Source: Succinatimonas hippei
Lineage (GTDB): Bacteria > Pseudomonadota > Gammaproteobacteria > Enterobacterales > Succinivibrionaceae
Length of the DNA: 64,000 bases
Assembly: GCA_004557545.1 (NCBI GenBank)
Contig: SFGV01000004.1
Location: 1 to 64,000, forward strand
Reading direction: 5' to 3'
In this document: positions 53,298-62,600 of the stretch, piece after piece
Position numbering within the stretch: the first letter of the stretch is position 1
How the letters are laid out: each line of letters starts with the position of its first letter
The notes under the pieces: generated by a model
The model's database searches: none
What the model was told of the DNA's origin: nothing
What the model saw: only the letters and a program-made list of their open reading frames with translations
Program-made: the position numbers and the translations under genes

Positions 53298-54356
53298 ATG
53301 ATCAGGAGACCCAGACTTGATGACATCGCCAGTAAAGTTGGGGTAACCAGAATGACGGTCTCCCGCTACTTTAACGATCCCTCAAGCGTGGCCAAAGCGA
53401 CCCGCGAGAAGATCGCAAAAGTCATAGAAGAGTCCGGCTTTATTCCAAGCCGGGTTCCAGCCATCATGTCACGCTCCTCCTCAATGGCCTTAGGTCTGGT
53501 TGTACCTTCCTTTTCAAACAGCGTCTTTACTGATGTCATTGACGGTGTTGAGAAAAGCGCCAGAGACGCCGGCTACAGCGTACTGCTCATGCACTCAGGC
53601 TATGACGAGAAACGTGAGGAGGAGGAAGTTGCCGCCCTGCTCTCTTATCAGGCCGATGCTGTGATCCTCTGCGCGGCCGGTCACAGCGATCTAACGCGCC
53701 TTAGGCTTGGCAAGTCAGGGATCCCATGCGCCGAGTTGCTATCCATTTCAGAAGATCCGCTGGGACTTAATTACGGCATTGACTACACGTCTACATTCAG
53801 AGCCGCTACCCGTGCGGTTATTTCCTGTGGCAGAAAAGCCGTAGCCTATTTCGGCGCCCGCATGGACGAGCGTACCATAGAACGCGAGTCTGGTTATCGT
53901 GAGGCGGTAGAGCAAGATGGTCTCAAGGCGATTTGCCTTAATACCCAGGCGCGCTCGAACTTTTCACTAGGTCGGGATCTTATGATCACCGCGATAAAAA
54001 AACACCCTGAGATAGACTGTGTGCTCTGTACCAATGATGACGTAGCGTTAGGAGCGCTTATAGCCTGCCAGACTCTTAAAATAAAAGTTCCTGATGATCT
54101 TTCAGTTATTGGATGCAACGCTCTTGATTTCTGTGAGGCGGCGTACCCTACCCTCTGTTCGATAAGCACCCCCAGATATGAACTCGCAAAAAAGGCAACC
54201 CTGGACATCATCTCAATGATTGGTGGAAAGAAAAAAAACTGGCGTGGAAAGCGGATCTGGGAGTGCGGGCTTAAGGCAGGCGGGAGCGCAACCGTGCGGG
54301 AGCAAAAGGCCATCTCGGAGGCGCTAAAGACTCTGTCTGCCTCCGACACTCACTGA
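53298..54356 (+). CDS. gntR: LacI-family gluconate repressor GntR
   Basis: A 352-residue repressor. The HTH is residues 7-27 (LDDIASKVGVTRMTVSRYFN), the hinge helix IPSRVPAIMSRSSS, and a type I periplasmic-binding-like effector domain follows. It resembles E. coli GntR in detail, for example YFGARMDERTI and CVLCTNDDVALGA. The effector should be gluconate. It has GGAGG before the ATG. The operators near gntK and before itself match the E. coli site, supporting control of gntK-edd. Confidence 0.92.
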   Translation: MIRRPRLDDIASKVGVTRMTVSRYFNDPSSVAKATREKIAKVIEESGFIPSRVPAIMSRSSSMALGLVVPSFSNSVFTDVIDGVEKSARDAGYSVLLMHSGYDEKREEEEVAALLSYQADAVILCAAGHSDLTRLRLGKSGIPCAELLSISEDPLGLNYGIDYTSTFRAATRAVISCGRKAVAYFGARMDERTIERESGYREAVEQDGLKAICLNTQARSNFSLGRDLMITAIKKHPEIDCVLCTNDDVALGALIACQTLKIKVPDDLSVIGCNALDFCEAAYPTLCSISTPRYELAKKATLDIISMIGGKKKNWRGKRIWECGLKAGGSATVREQKAISEALKTLSASDTH

Positions 54357-54377
54357 CATTTCATTATACCGGGCTGT

Positions 54378-54416
54378 TAACCAGCGCCCTGCCATGAACA
54401 CGCGGCAGCGCTGGTG
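54378..54416. terminator. Hairpin between convergent gntR and PiT genes
   Basis: ACCAGCG/CGCTGGT and CTGCC/GGCAG stems with a 2-base bulge. T-runs are weak on both sides. Confidence 0.5.
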
Positions 54417-54438
54417 TTACATTCAATTCTGCCGCTTT

Positions 54439-56949
54439 TCAGGGCTTTTCTTTTTTTAAAAACGACGGTTTAGGAAGATGAACCGGAGTCAGTGGCTGCT
54501 CAGGGATGGGCGGCGCCAGAGGATCAGGCATCTGCTCTTTCTTTTCAGGCTCTTTTGAAGGCATTACGCTGCTTTCAGACAGCCACTGAGAGCTGACATC
54601 ACGGACGTTTGACTCATCATCGTCATCATCGTCAAGCCTAAAGCCGTTGCTCTGCGGTGCCTCACTGTCCGTGGTGGTCATCACACAGTTGCCCGCGACA
54701 AGCTCGGAGAGCGCGCGCTCCTGCATGCTTACCGCAGCGTAGCGGGCGGCAAGCTCGCGAAGCTCCTGCAGGAAGGTAAGGTACATCTCAGATGAATGCA
54801 TTGAAACCCTCTCCCTGCCGATTATCGATACCAGAGCCATCTGGCAGCGGTCGATGCTGCGGTTTAGCTTGCGCGTGTGCTTTGCCATGGTTTCAACATT
54901 TCTCGCGCTTGGGTCAAGTCCAATCGCGTGCACGTCAGCTCCGATCTTCTCAAGACGGGTGAGCAGATCCATAAGCGAGGTCTTCATATCCCCGCCGAAA
55001 ATCGTATGGCGGTTTGCCACATGATTTACCGCCTGATCACAGGCGTAACGCACGGCCTTGGCCGCCTCACGCATATTCGAGAACACCAGATAGAAGAAGA
55101 ACTTCGCGTCAACCGTGCTGGTATCCTGACGTTTTTTCTGTCTTGAGAACGAGGTGCTGTAGGTATCAAGCGCCAATGAGTAGTAAATCCCGCGGTTTTC
55201 GGAAATGGCCTCCTGAATATTTGAGGCCTTGTTGCGCGCGCGGCGCAACTGGAACTCGTTATCATCAAAAAACGCGTTGAAGGTTCTGCGTATGGTTTCG
55301 GCCTCATCATCAAAGTAACGCGGTACCGCGCGGCACACAGCCTGCAGGATCCCCTCATCATTTTGCGCCTTGAGCAATGTGGCTGCGGCGTCCTGACGGC
55401 TTTTGCGAATGAAGTTTGTGTATATGATCACCGCGAATACGGCGGGAATAAGCACGAAGACGCTGTAACCATCACAGATAAAATTCACAAGACAGATCAC
55501 GCAGGCAAAGGTAAAAGCACACATGCCGGTTAAAAACCATCCGGCGATCACCGTAATGACACCGGAGATACGGAAGACCGCGCTTTCCCTGTCCCACGCG
55601 CCATCGGCAAATGACGATCCCATAGCCACCATGAAGGTGACGTAAGTGGTGGAGAGCGGAAGCTTCATGGAGGTCGCCATGGAGATTAGAGCAGATGCGA
55701 CTACAAGATTGACGCTGGCGCGGACATAGTCAAAGGGCATCGGGATCTCGCCCTTGCGCACCGGGGCGCGGCGGTAACGGGTCGCGATTATTCTTACTAA
55801 TCCTGAGGGGGTAAGACTGTATACCGCCCTTGAAACGCCTAATCCCATTCTGGTGATGATGCGTCCTAAGGTGGATGCGCCAAACTGCTCATGCTGTCCT
55901 GAGGAGCTTGATGAAAGATTTACCGTAGTCTGAACCACGTGACGGGCCTTCTTTGAAACAAAAAGCGTCACGCACATGACAAAGCCCGCGGCGCACAGCC
56001 ACCCGGTATCGGTACGGTTGGCGTAATTAAGCGCCGTCATCATGAGCTCGGTCGGACCTTCGCCTGAAGCCACCCACACTTTGAAGCTGTCAAGCGCGGC
56101 GAGCGGGACGCCCACGAAGTTGACCAGATCGTTACCGGCAAAGGAGAACGCCAGCGCGAAGGTTCCGCTTAGCACTATCAGCCTGAATATATTAAGCCTG
56201 CACAGCGCCATCACCTGACCAATCATGAATGCTACGGCAAACACGCCCCACATGATCCTGCTTATATTGGCGTCCATCCAGTCAAGCCATTCCTGACGCA
56301 TGAAGGACGCTCCGTGAGCGCCCTTGATGACGAGGAAATAGCATATTGCGGTCAGGGATACGCCGGTGAAGATCCCGCCTAACAGTCTCACGGTACGCTG
56401 AAACCTGAAGGTAAAGAGCAGACGGCAGAAAAACTGTATGACCATGCCAGAGATAAAGGCGATGATAACTGAAAGCAGGATCCCGGACACTATGGCCGCG
56501 GTCTTGTCGAGCTTGATGTAATCAAAGATCCCCCCAAGGCTCATGCCGCTTGAGTGTAGCGTAAAGGCGGCCGCGCATACGGAGGCGCCTAAAAGCTCGA
56601 AGATGACTGAAACTGTGGTTGAGGTGGGAAGGCCGAAGGAGTTGAAGATATTGAGAAGGAGGACATCGCTGATCATTACCGAGGCGAAGATGATCATCAT
56701 ATCCTTAAAAGTGAACATCTCCGGGTAGAACATGCCTTTTCTGGCGATTTCCATCATCCCTGACGAGGATGACGCTCCTATAAGAACACCTACCGAGGCA
56801 ACCAGAATTATCACGCCCATCGGGGCAATGCGTGTTCCTACGGCTGAATTTAAAAAGTTGGCGGCGTCGTTACTGACACCCACAAAGAGATCCAAGGTGG
56901 AAAGCAGCAGGAGCATTACCACCAGAATAAAAAAAATTGTCTCGGCCAT
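54439..56949 (-). CDS. PiT-family phosphate transporter with long cytoplasmic tail
   Basis: An 836-residue inner-membrane protein. The duplicated PiT signatures GVSNDAANFLNSAVGTR (residues about 22-38) and, in the second half, the GSSFADGAWDRES repeat are visible. About 10-12 helices run to residue 520. The remaining 300 residues are soluble, with a PhoU-like helical bundle and a disordered acidic and Pro-rich end. Most PiT proteins are about 500 residues; long forms of this kind are common in Bacteroidetes and some gammaproteobacteria. The ATG at 56949 is preferred over a TTG upstream. Confidence 0.88.
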   Translation of the reverse strand: MAETIFFILVVMLLLLSTLDLFVGVSNDAANFLNSAVGTRIAPMGVIILVASVGVLIGASSSSGMMEIARKGMFYPEMFTFKDMMIIFASVMISDVLLLNIFNSFGLPTSTTVSVIFELLGASVCAAAFTLHSSGMSLGGIFDYIKLDKTAAIVSGILLSVIIAFISGMVIQFFCRLLFTFRFQRTVRLLGGIFTGVSLTAICYFLVIKGAHGASFMRQEWLDWMDANISRIMWGVFAVAFMIGQVMALCRLNIFRLIVLSGTFALAFSFAGNDLVNFVGVPLAALDSFKVWVASGEGPTELMMTALNYANRTDTGWLCAAGFVMCVTLFVSKKARHVVQTTVNLSSSSSGQHEQFGASTLGRIITRMGLGVSRAVYSLTPSGLVRIIATRYRRAPVRKGEIPMPFDYVRASVNLVVASALISMATSMKLPLSTTYVTFMVAMGSSFADGAWDRESAVFRISGVITVIAGWFLTGMCAFTFACVICLVNFICDGYSVFVLIPAVFAVIIYTNFIRKSRQDAAATLLKAQNDEGILQAVCRAVPRYFDDEAETIRRTFNAFFDDNEFQLRRARNKASNIQEAISENRGIYYSLALDTYSTSFSRQKKRQDTSTVDAKFFFYLVFSNMREAAKAVRYACDQAVNHVANRHTIFGGDMKTSLMDLLTRLEKIGADVHAIGLDPSARNVETMAKHTRKLNRSIDRCQMALVSIIGRERVSMHSSEMYLTFLQELRELAARYAAVSMQERALSELVAGNCVMTTTDSEAPQSNGFRLDDDDDDESNVRDVSSQWLSESSVMPSKEPEKKEQMPDPLAPPIPEQPLTPVHLPKPSFLKKEKP

Positions 56950-57301
56950 CGCACGATCCCGTGTACACAAACGCGATTATTTTACCTTGGAGTTAACCTT
57001 CTTTTAACATTAACTTCATATTTACTTGGGTTCAGGGTATCCCATATAAAAACATTCCGGAACTAGCCTATTGTCACAAGTGGAGGCGCAAGCGCATATA
57101 GATGCGTGGGTCTCCCTCCGGACCATATTCTAAGATCCAGGTGAATCACCTTACGGATCCCAAACACTTATATTGTCCATGCCAGTAATAAGCTCTGTAC
57201 TTACGGCGCGCGATTAGAAGAAAACAAAAGTCTGGACAACGAGAATATGAACACAGCATCGTGACTGACTCAGGTGTTGGACAACCTATAAGGCAAAAGC
57301 A
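56950..57301. other. Intergenic region before the decayed patch
   Basis: About 350 bases. The left part must hold the PiT promoter. The right part (57060-57300) has no open frame and no recognisable relic, though its base use resembles the decayed hydrolase that follows. Confidence 0.35.
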
Positions 57302-57476
57302 GTTAACCACACGAAGGTGATGTATCACAATCGTTACGGCATCAAGCTAGATGCCGATATGCACACCACATAACGCTGAAGGTATACTTACGCTCATCGG
57401 CGTCAGTGAACCTTTCGGATCTTTGAAAGAGCAGTCGAGCGGTCTCTATCTCAACGCTACCACCATCGACCAGCGC
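57302..57476 (+). pseudogene. Decayed alpha/beta hydrolase (dienelactone-hydrolase-like)
   Basis: Two frames together spell the start of a hydrolase common in Bacteroidetes. One frame has VMYHNRYGIKLDADMHTT and then stops. The next frame continues with GVSEPFGSLKEQSSGLYLN, matching the conserved SGPFGAVKEQSSGLYA-type block of that family. The nucleophile and the rest are lost. In Bacteroidales such a gene often neighbours a cyclophilin-like-fold gene, as here. Confidence 0.6.
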
Positions 57477-57532
57477 GTTAAAATTACCGTGTCTGCTACA
57501 ATGTATGAGGTGAGGAGCTTAAATAAGAGTAT

Positions 57533-57988
57533 ATGAGAAAATATCTGCTGACGCTTATGACATTGCTCTTTGTCTACAGCTTGGCGCGGGCAGGGGCATT
57601 ACAGACAGGGAACTATACGACAATGTATATTACCATCGCTGGACAGACTCAAAGTGTAACCCTTGCCAATAACTCGGCATCGCGGGAACTCGTTACAAGG
57701 TTACACAACGGTGCTGTCAAAGTTACGCTCAACTCCAGTGGCGGCTTTGAAATATGGGGTCCGCTTGGTTTCTCGTTACCGACAAGCAACCAACAGATGA
57801 CCGCGCAACCGGGAGAGATCGTTCTCTACAACGGCAGCAACATCTGTCTTTTCTTCGGCGAGAACTCATGGAACTACACCCGTTTGGGCAAGATCGACGG
57901 CCTGTCGGAAAAAGAACTTCGCGCGTTCCTTAAAGCAGGGGAAAGCAACATTACCGTCACCCTCTCGCTCACTTCAGCGGCGAGGTAA
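57533..57988 (+). CDS. Cyclophilin-like-fold protein with signal peptide
   Basis: A 151-residue protein: signal peptide MRKYLLTLMTLLFVYSLARA, then a domain with the layout of the cyclophilin_like fold family seen in Bacteroides (start ITIAGQTQSVTLANNSASRELV, then FSLPTSNQ, GEIVLYNGSNICLFFGENSW and LGKIDG). Function unknown for the family. It appears intact, but with no ribosome site of the local kind (the upstream AGGAG is 14 bases away). It is probably the only surviving gene of a transferred patch. Confidence 0.7.
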   Translation: MRKYLLTLMTLLFVYSLARAGALQTGNYTTMYITIAGQTQSVTLANNSASRELVTRLHNGAVKVTLNSSGGFEIWGPLGFSLPTSNQQMTAQPGEIVLYNGSNICLFFGENSWNYTRLGKIDGLSEKELRAFLKAGESNITVTLSLTSAAR

Positions 57989-58363
57989 GCGACAGAGCAC
58001 AGCGGGGTCAGAATACTCTGCATATGCACGAAATGGCGTATCCGCCTCTGCACGCTGCAGAGTAATTGTCATCATGGGCGGATAGAAATTCGTAAGAAAA
58101 CATCTGTTCTCATCAGGCCTCGACATAAACATTCAATTCACAAACAGTATTACGCCAGACTGTGATCAGCATTCTCACAAAAAGCCGGACATAGTGTTGC
58201 AGAGCGATGCTGTCGCTCAATTACTTACGTAAATTCACTATCCCCGACTTCATTACCCAGGTGGTGGAGTGGTTCTGGCGTATTTGGATAAAGTGAAAGA
58301 TATAAACCGCACCACTGTGGAACGGAAAGCGATTTTACAAGCCAAAGGGACAGCGGATTTTTC
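57989..58363. other. Non-coding remnant region
   Basis: 375 bases between the cyclophilin-like gene and xpaC. Short broken frames occur (one on the plus strand ends ILQAKGTADFSQ before a stop at 58370), but none could be assigned to a family. Probably the tail of the decayed Bacteroidetes-like patch. Confidence 0.35.
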
Positions 58364-59632
58364 TCAGTGACCGTTCATCTTCATGAACTCTTCAAAAGCC
58401 TTAAGCGAGGCCTCAAAATTCTCCCGCCCGTTCTCATCCATAGCCTTGCGCTCACTCTCAAAGGCCTCGGCCATACGGCAAAGCACCCCGCGCGCCCTCA
58501 TGATCGCCGCGAAGTCAGCCTCATTGTGATCAGGGCGTAGCAATATATTTTTATAGTTTACGCATATGCTGACGGCGCTCTTAAGATATCTTGAAAGAAA
58601 CGCAACCGCGTTCTCGTTATCATCCCCTGAGCGTAAGGCTCTGAGTACGAGCGATGTTTCAAGGACGATTTTATCCACACTCGCGCGCGCCGGCTCATCA
58701 AGCAGCTCCGACTCACGCACCAGCTCCGCTGAAAGAGCGTCGAGATCAGAGTATTTGTCTTTTTTCTCTGGATCATCCCCCGCGTGATCCTTATCAGAGG
58801 CTGACTTTAAAGACTGTTGTACCGCCAGTGTTTGACCCATTATCAGAGCTTTGAGTTGGTCCGAGGCTATCTTATATTCAAGCTCGTTCTTAAATGTCCC
58901 GTGGGCGCCGTTAACCCCGTCTGAGATCATTTCAAGGGCGTTATACAGATGAGGCATCACGTCAAGCGGCGCTTTTGTGGTCTCATAAGCGCGCGTATAG
59001 CCGGTATAGTCAGAAATCGAACGGTTGAACCCCGTAAGAGCGTGTCTGACCTCAGAGGGGATCCTGGGATCTTCCTCAAACGAGCGCATCCTATCGCGCA
59101 GGGCATCAAACTTCTTACGCACAAGACCGCGCTCATATAACCTGATGACGCACCAGAGTACCGCCGCTCCCAAAACCAGTATGACAACAAAAGAGATCCA
59201 TGCTTTGGACGCTACCAGTTCCTCCGCGAGCGTGGTTCCGGAGATAACAAAACCCAGCGCTATCCCAACAAGACCGCTCCACTCCCACGCGTGATTTTTG
59301 CGATAAAAAAGCCTTCTTAGCGTAAAGCAGACAATGCCGCCCGTAAATACCGATACAGGAGCGATAAGCCCTGACACCATAGCGCATACGCTCATGACAA
59401 GGCCTGAGATTACCGGCACAAGATAGAGCGGATGCTTATAACCTCCATGAGGGCGCGGGAATAATAAAATAACCCCTAGATACCAGTAGATGAGCTCATG
59501 GAAAAAGCCTGTGCCCTTTGAAAGACAGTAGCTTAAAAGCGTCGCCGCCAGAAGTGACAGAGCATGAAATAAAATGCGTTTTAAGACACCTGTTGCAGAT
59601 TCTAGATGTCTTTGAAGATCAACGTTTGTCAT
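58364..59632 (-). CDS. XpaC-like membrane protein
   Basis: A 422-residue protein with about five or six hydrophobic segments in the first 170 residues and a long helical cytoplasmic half (LVRKKFDALRDRMRSFEEDP onward) with the XpaC (5-bromo-4-chloroindolyl phosphate hydrolysis protein) look. It starts by ATGA overlap with the end of telA, and the two families occur together in many bacteria. The actual biochemical role is unknown; links to phage/toxic-compound resistance and envelope stress are reported only loosely. Confidence 0.7.
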   Translation of the reverse strand: MTNVDLQRHLESATGVLKRILFHALSLLAATLLSYCLSKGTGFFHELIYWYLGVILLFPRPHGGYKHPLYLVPVISGLVMSVCAMVSGLIAPVSVFTGGIVCFTLRRLFYRKNHAWEWSGLVGIALGFVISGTTLAEELVASKAWISFVVILVLGAAVLWCVIRLYERGLVRKKFDALRDRMRSFEEDPRIPSEVRHALTGFNRSISDYTGYTRAYETTKAPLDVMPHLYNALEMISDGVNGAHGTFKNELEYKIASDQLKALIMGQTLAVQQSLKSASDKDHAGDDPEKKDKYSDLDALSAELVRESELLDEPARASVDKIVLETSLVLRALRSGDDNENAVAFLSRYLKSAVSICVNYKNILLRPDHNEADFAAIMRARGVLCRMAEAFESERKAMDENGRENFEASLKAFEEFMKMNGH

Positions 59633-60759
59633 TTCTCTTCGGGATTTCCGCCCTCTGCCCGTGTGATCGCGTCCCTACGGCTTTTTACGGCCAAATCAGT
59701 GAGTCTGCTTTTAAGCTCGCTCTCCATTGATTTGATCTCCTCCTGCGCCCTGACACGTTTCTCGTGTCCCTCATTGGCTATTACAAGAGTCTCTTCAATC
59801 GCGCCTATGAGTTTACCCTGAACCTCACGCAGTGTCTCAACATCGACAAGCGGACGCTCGGCCTCGCGAGCGGTCGCAACGCTGGTATCGTGGAGCATCT
59901 CCGCGTTTTTCTTTAAAAGCGCGTTGGTAGTGTCAGACACATCCTGCTGGAGCTTTACCGCGTCACGCTGCCCTCTTATTGAAAGAGCCAGCACCAGCTG
60001 ATTTTTCCAAACCGGAATGGTGGTAAGAATAGAGGTCTGGATCTTCTCGGCGAGCACCCGGTCATTGCTCTGGATAAGCCTGATCTGCGGCGCGGTTTGG
60101 ATGGCGATGGTACGCGACAGAGCGAGATCATGAAGTCTGCGCTCAAAACGATTGAGACTCTCGGCAAAATCTCTTACATTCTGAGCGTCAAAGCTGTCAC
60201 CGCTTGCCTTAGCCTTATCCTCAAGCGCTTTCAGATCATCTTTTCTGGCGCGCTCGAGCTCTCTGTTTCCCGCCTCAAGATAAGCACTCAGATCCTGATA
60301 AAAGCCCTGATTGTTATCATAAAGCTTCTCCAGGATCTCAATGTCCTGCAAAAGCGCGAGCTGGGCATCCTGCAGCTTTTCCTTTATTTTCTCGATCTCC
60401 TGGGAAACCGTGTTGAATTTTGAAAGCACTGCCGCGCTATGGTCAAAAAGCTTTCCTATAAGAGGGATTGAGGCAAGTCCTGAAGGCGCCTGTCCTATTG
60501 CACTGACGTTGACACCCCGCACTTTACCAAGGAGGTTTGAAAGTTCATCACCTATCTCCCCTGAGTCTTTAATTTTTACCTTGCTTAAGATGGTGTCGGC
60601 GAATTTCGCTATGGCGTCCATCGACTTGGCGCCATAGTTCAAAGTAAGCGAGGGATCCTTAAAGTTGATTTCAGATGCGGCCCGCCGGATTTTTTCTTCA
60701 TTAACTAATCCGCTATTATTCTGAAGTATCGGCTCCCGGGCGTTTTTTTCGTCTGACAT
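59629..60759 (-). CDS. TelA-family toxic-anion-resistance protein
   Basis: A 376-residue helical protein of the TelA/KlaA (PF05816) family: GLASIPLIGKLF as the N-terminal motif, long coiled coils (about 110-230), and the family core QTAPQIRLIQSNDRVLAEKI followed by IPVWKNQL. Named after tellurite resistance on plasmids, but in chromosomes the role is unclear. The ATG at 60759 has GGAG in front. It is the first gene of the telA-xpaC pair. Confidence 0.9.
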   Translation of the reverse strand: MSDEKNAREPILQNNSGLVNEEKIRRAASEINFKDPSLTLNYGAKSMDAIAKFADTILSKVKIKDSGEIGDELSNLLGKVRGVNVSAIGQAPSGLASIPLIGKLFDHSAAVLSKFNTVSQEIEKIKEKLQDAQLALLQDIEILEKLYDNNQGFYQDLSAYLEAGNRELERARKDDLKALEDKAKASGDSFDAQNVRDFAESLNRFERRLHDLALSRTIAIQTAPQIRLIQSNDRVLAEKIQTSILTTIPVWKNQLVLALSIRGQRDAVKLQQDVSDTTNALLKKNAEMLHDTSVATAREAERPLVDVETLREVQGKLIGAIEETLVIANEGHEKRVRAQEEIKSMESELKSRLTDLAVKSRRDAITRAEGGNPEEK

Positions 60760-61004
60760 ATTCAATCTCCGGCAAACTTTCAGCTACATGATCTGTATTC
60801 TAAAACGTCTATTGACGATCTCTAATCGGCGCGAGCGCTTTTTATCAACAAGGTCTTTCAACTCCATCTGGTAGCACAATCACCTTTTAAACGCACGCAG
60901 ATATCTACATTTGGTCGCGTCTTCACCGCTGTTTTCACTATAAAGGGAAAAGCTGATCTGGCGCTGAGTTTTAAGCCTTAAGTTAAGCTGATAATTTTAT
61001 TTTC

Positions 61005-61382
61005 TTACCTTCTGAAATCACAGCGCAGGCACATGTTCTCTGCACGCTCACTGTTTGTCCTTTGGTACATACCTGCCCATTTGCATATACTGATCAAAAT
61101 TGGTCCTACCGACTTTCCTTTCTCTGTTAAAAAATACTCAACTCTCGGTGGGATTTCATTGTACTGCCGGCGTTCAACAATGCCATCGGCAATAAGCTCT
61201 TTGAGGGTTGAAGCCAGAACAGCGTCAGTAATATCTGTCATTTCTCTGCGGATCTCGCTGTATCTTAATACGCCTTTAACCCCCAGAACGCAGATCACGC
61301 GGGGTTTCCATTTGCCCCCGAAGATCTCAAAAGCGTGTTCAAGAGGGCAACGTATATCATCTTCTTTTTTTCCCTTTTTCAT
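61005..61382 (-). CDS. HxlR-family transcriptional regulator
   Basis: A 125-residue winged-helix protein with the HxlR pattern: CPLEHAFEIFGGKWKPRVI, RYSEIRREMTDITDAVLAS and ELIADGIVERRQYNEIPPRV followed by YFLTEKG. The Cys before the first helix is often redox-sensitive. The ATG lies beside the right end hairpin of the IscB element; no ribosome site is seen. The target is unknown, and no gene is divergently placed apart from the element. Confidence 0.88.
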   Translation of the reverse strand: MKKGKKEDDIRCPLEHAFEIFGGKWKPRVICVLGVKGVLRYSEIRREMTDITDAVLASTLKELIADGIVERRQYNEIPPRVEYFLTEKGKSVGPILISICKWAGMYQRTNSERAENMCLRCDFRR

Positions 61383-61388
61383 CAATTT

Positions 61389-61434
61389 ACGGCAAGGAGA
61401 CCGCCGCCTCTTCAGGCAGCGGAGGACTTGCCGT
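61389..61434. repeat. Large imperfect palindrome at the right end of the IscB element
   Basis: ACGGCAAG/CTTGCCGT outer stem and CCGC-GCC/GGC-GCGG inner stem around a 6-base loop, with a small internal loop. It is right after the end of the iscB relic and just before HxlR. It could be a terminal IS hairpin or a terminator. Confidence 0.5.
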
Positions 61435-61440
61435 CTCCTC

Positions 61441-62290
61441 TTAGCTGTGATTAATCTTCCGGCCGCTGTCCTTCTGTGACTTCGGCCTTACCTCGGTTAA
61501 ATAACTGCGGCTGTTGGCAATGCCATGCTCAATCCTGTTATGTTTAGTCAGATAGCCGTAAGTGAGCTTAGCTTAAGCTCCGGGTGGGTAGCTTTAAGCC
61601 GCTGCAGCAGCCTGGTGCGTACCACTCCCGTAAAGGCAGCTTCTTTGTAAGACTGTCCGCGCTTAGCTTTAAGCTCAATCTCCCCTCTGTGATAGGCCTG
61701 ATGGGCGGTACGGCACGGGGGGATGAGATTGTTCGAGGCATCACCGCCGGTTCTTCGGCTTTCCAGGTGGTGCACACCTGGTACTCCTTGCCGGAGATGT
61801 CAGGGTTCTTGAGCTTCTGTACATCAAAGGCCGCTATCTCCACTACTATGTCAGTGACCGGCAAGATCTTGCAGACAGCTTCAATGCAGTTCTGATGCGC
61901 CTGCCCCCGATTTTCTGCAGAGGGAGCTGGACAGCCCTTGTTCTTGCTGTGCACGCGGTTATCAAAGCGCGTTGCAAGATAGCGGGTTTTGCGGTGTATG
62001 CGGCCGCGGTGCAGTTCCCGGCGCTCTGAGAGCGTCTCCACCTCTGCGGCATAAAGTTCATGCTTCTTCCCAGAGGCACTAAGCCCAGGCTGCTTATACC
62101 TCTGGTCTACCCCTAAGGTAATCGGTTGCCTCGCCCCGCCGGGCTTACCGGTAAGCTCAATGGTAAAAGCCTCGCGCCATTTTCATTTTACCCGGGCTTT
62201 ACCGGCTTGAAGCAGCTTGCGCGCTTTAGATGCCTTAGTCGGCATCAAAGGCTTGCCGAAGCGGTTTAGTACATAGACTGTTTTCTCCAT
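61441..62290 (-). pseudogene. iscB: Decayed iscB (RNA-guided nuclease of the IscB/OMEGA family)
   Basis: From an ATG at 62290 the protein starts MEKTVYVLNRFGKPLMPTKA, the N-terminal PLMP-type domain of IscB. An in-frame TGA follows at codon 36 (62183-62185). The same frame then goes on through a RuvC-I strand ITLGVDQRYK, an arginine-rich bridge helix (RKTRYLATRFDNR) and RuvC-II VVEIAAFDVQKLKNPDISG. After KEYQ the reading moves to a second frame with the HNH core VHHLESRRTGGDASNNLI, losing about 40 residues that normally join these parts. A third frame ends with TYGYLTKHNRIEHGIANS. Premature stop, deletion and frameshifts make it non-functional as written. Confidence 0.85.
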
Positions 62291-62299
62291 GCTTTTCTT

Positions 62300-62600
62300 C
62301 TATTAAGGACAGGACCAAAAGGCCTGTCTTTTCCTTACCGTTTACCCGGCAGGTTGTTACCCTTTGCCAATATTAGCAACGTTTTGATGTCTGCAGCACC
62401 GCCCCTACCCGCAGGGCTTTTAACCACAGACCACAGAGCGCCTAACTAGGGTAAACATTCGGCGGTGCCTGTATATTCGCGCAGCCAACGTAGTCCCTTG
62501 CCGGACTGAGGCTAGTCAACCCGGGCCTGCAGAGATTATCGCCCTGCAAGTCCTGACTTCTTCAAGTCTGTATCGTTGACATCAAAGAGCTTCTTTCAAA
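62300..62600 (-). ncRNA. Probable omega-RNA (HEARO) scaffold upstream of iscB
   Basis: The 300 bases upstream of iscB are GC-rich and structured where the HEARO/omega-RNA is expected. There is a hairpin GACAGG-a-CC/GG-CCTGTC (62308-62328, loop AAAA) next to the gene, a TTGC/GCAA hairpin at 62364-62379, and a long-range GCACCGCC/GGCGGTGC pairing (62396-62403 with 62461-62468). Further stems run up to about 62600. The guide would be encoded beyond its 5' end, near 62600-62640. The structure was read by eye, not folded. Confidence 0.55.

Noticed and set aside
61584..61895. Plus-strand 103-codon frame
   Set aside because: It is antisense to the iscB relic, whose conserved motifs are on the minus strand.
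61441..62290. Recent Cas9 or generic HNH homing endonuclease as explanation
   Set aside because: The PLMP-type N-terminus and the order RuvC, bridge helix, RuvC, HNH within about 280 codons fit IscB. There is no CRISPR array, cas1 or cas2.
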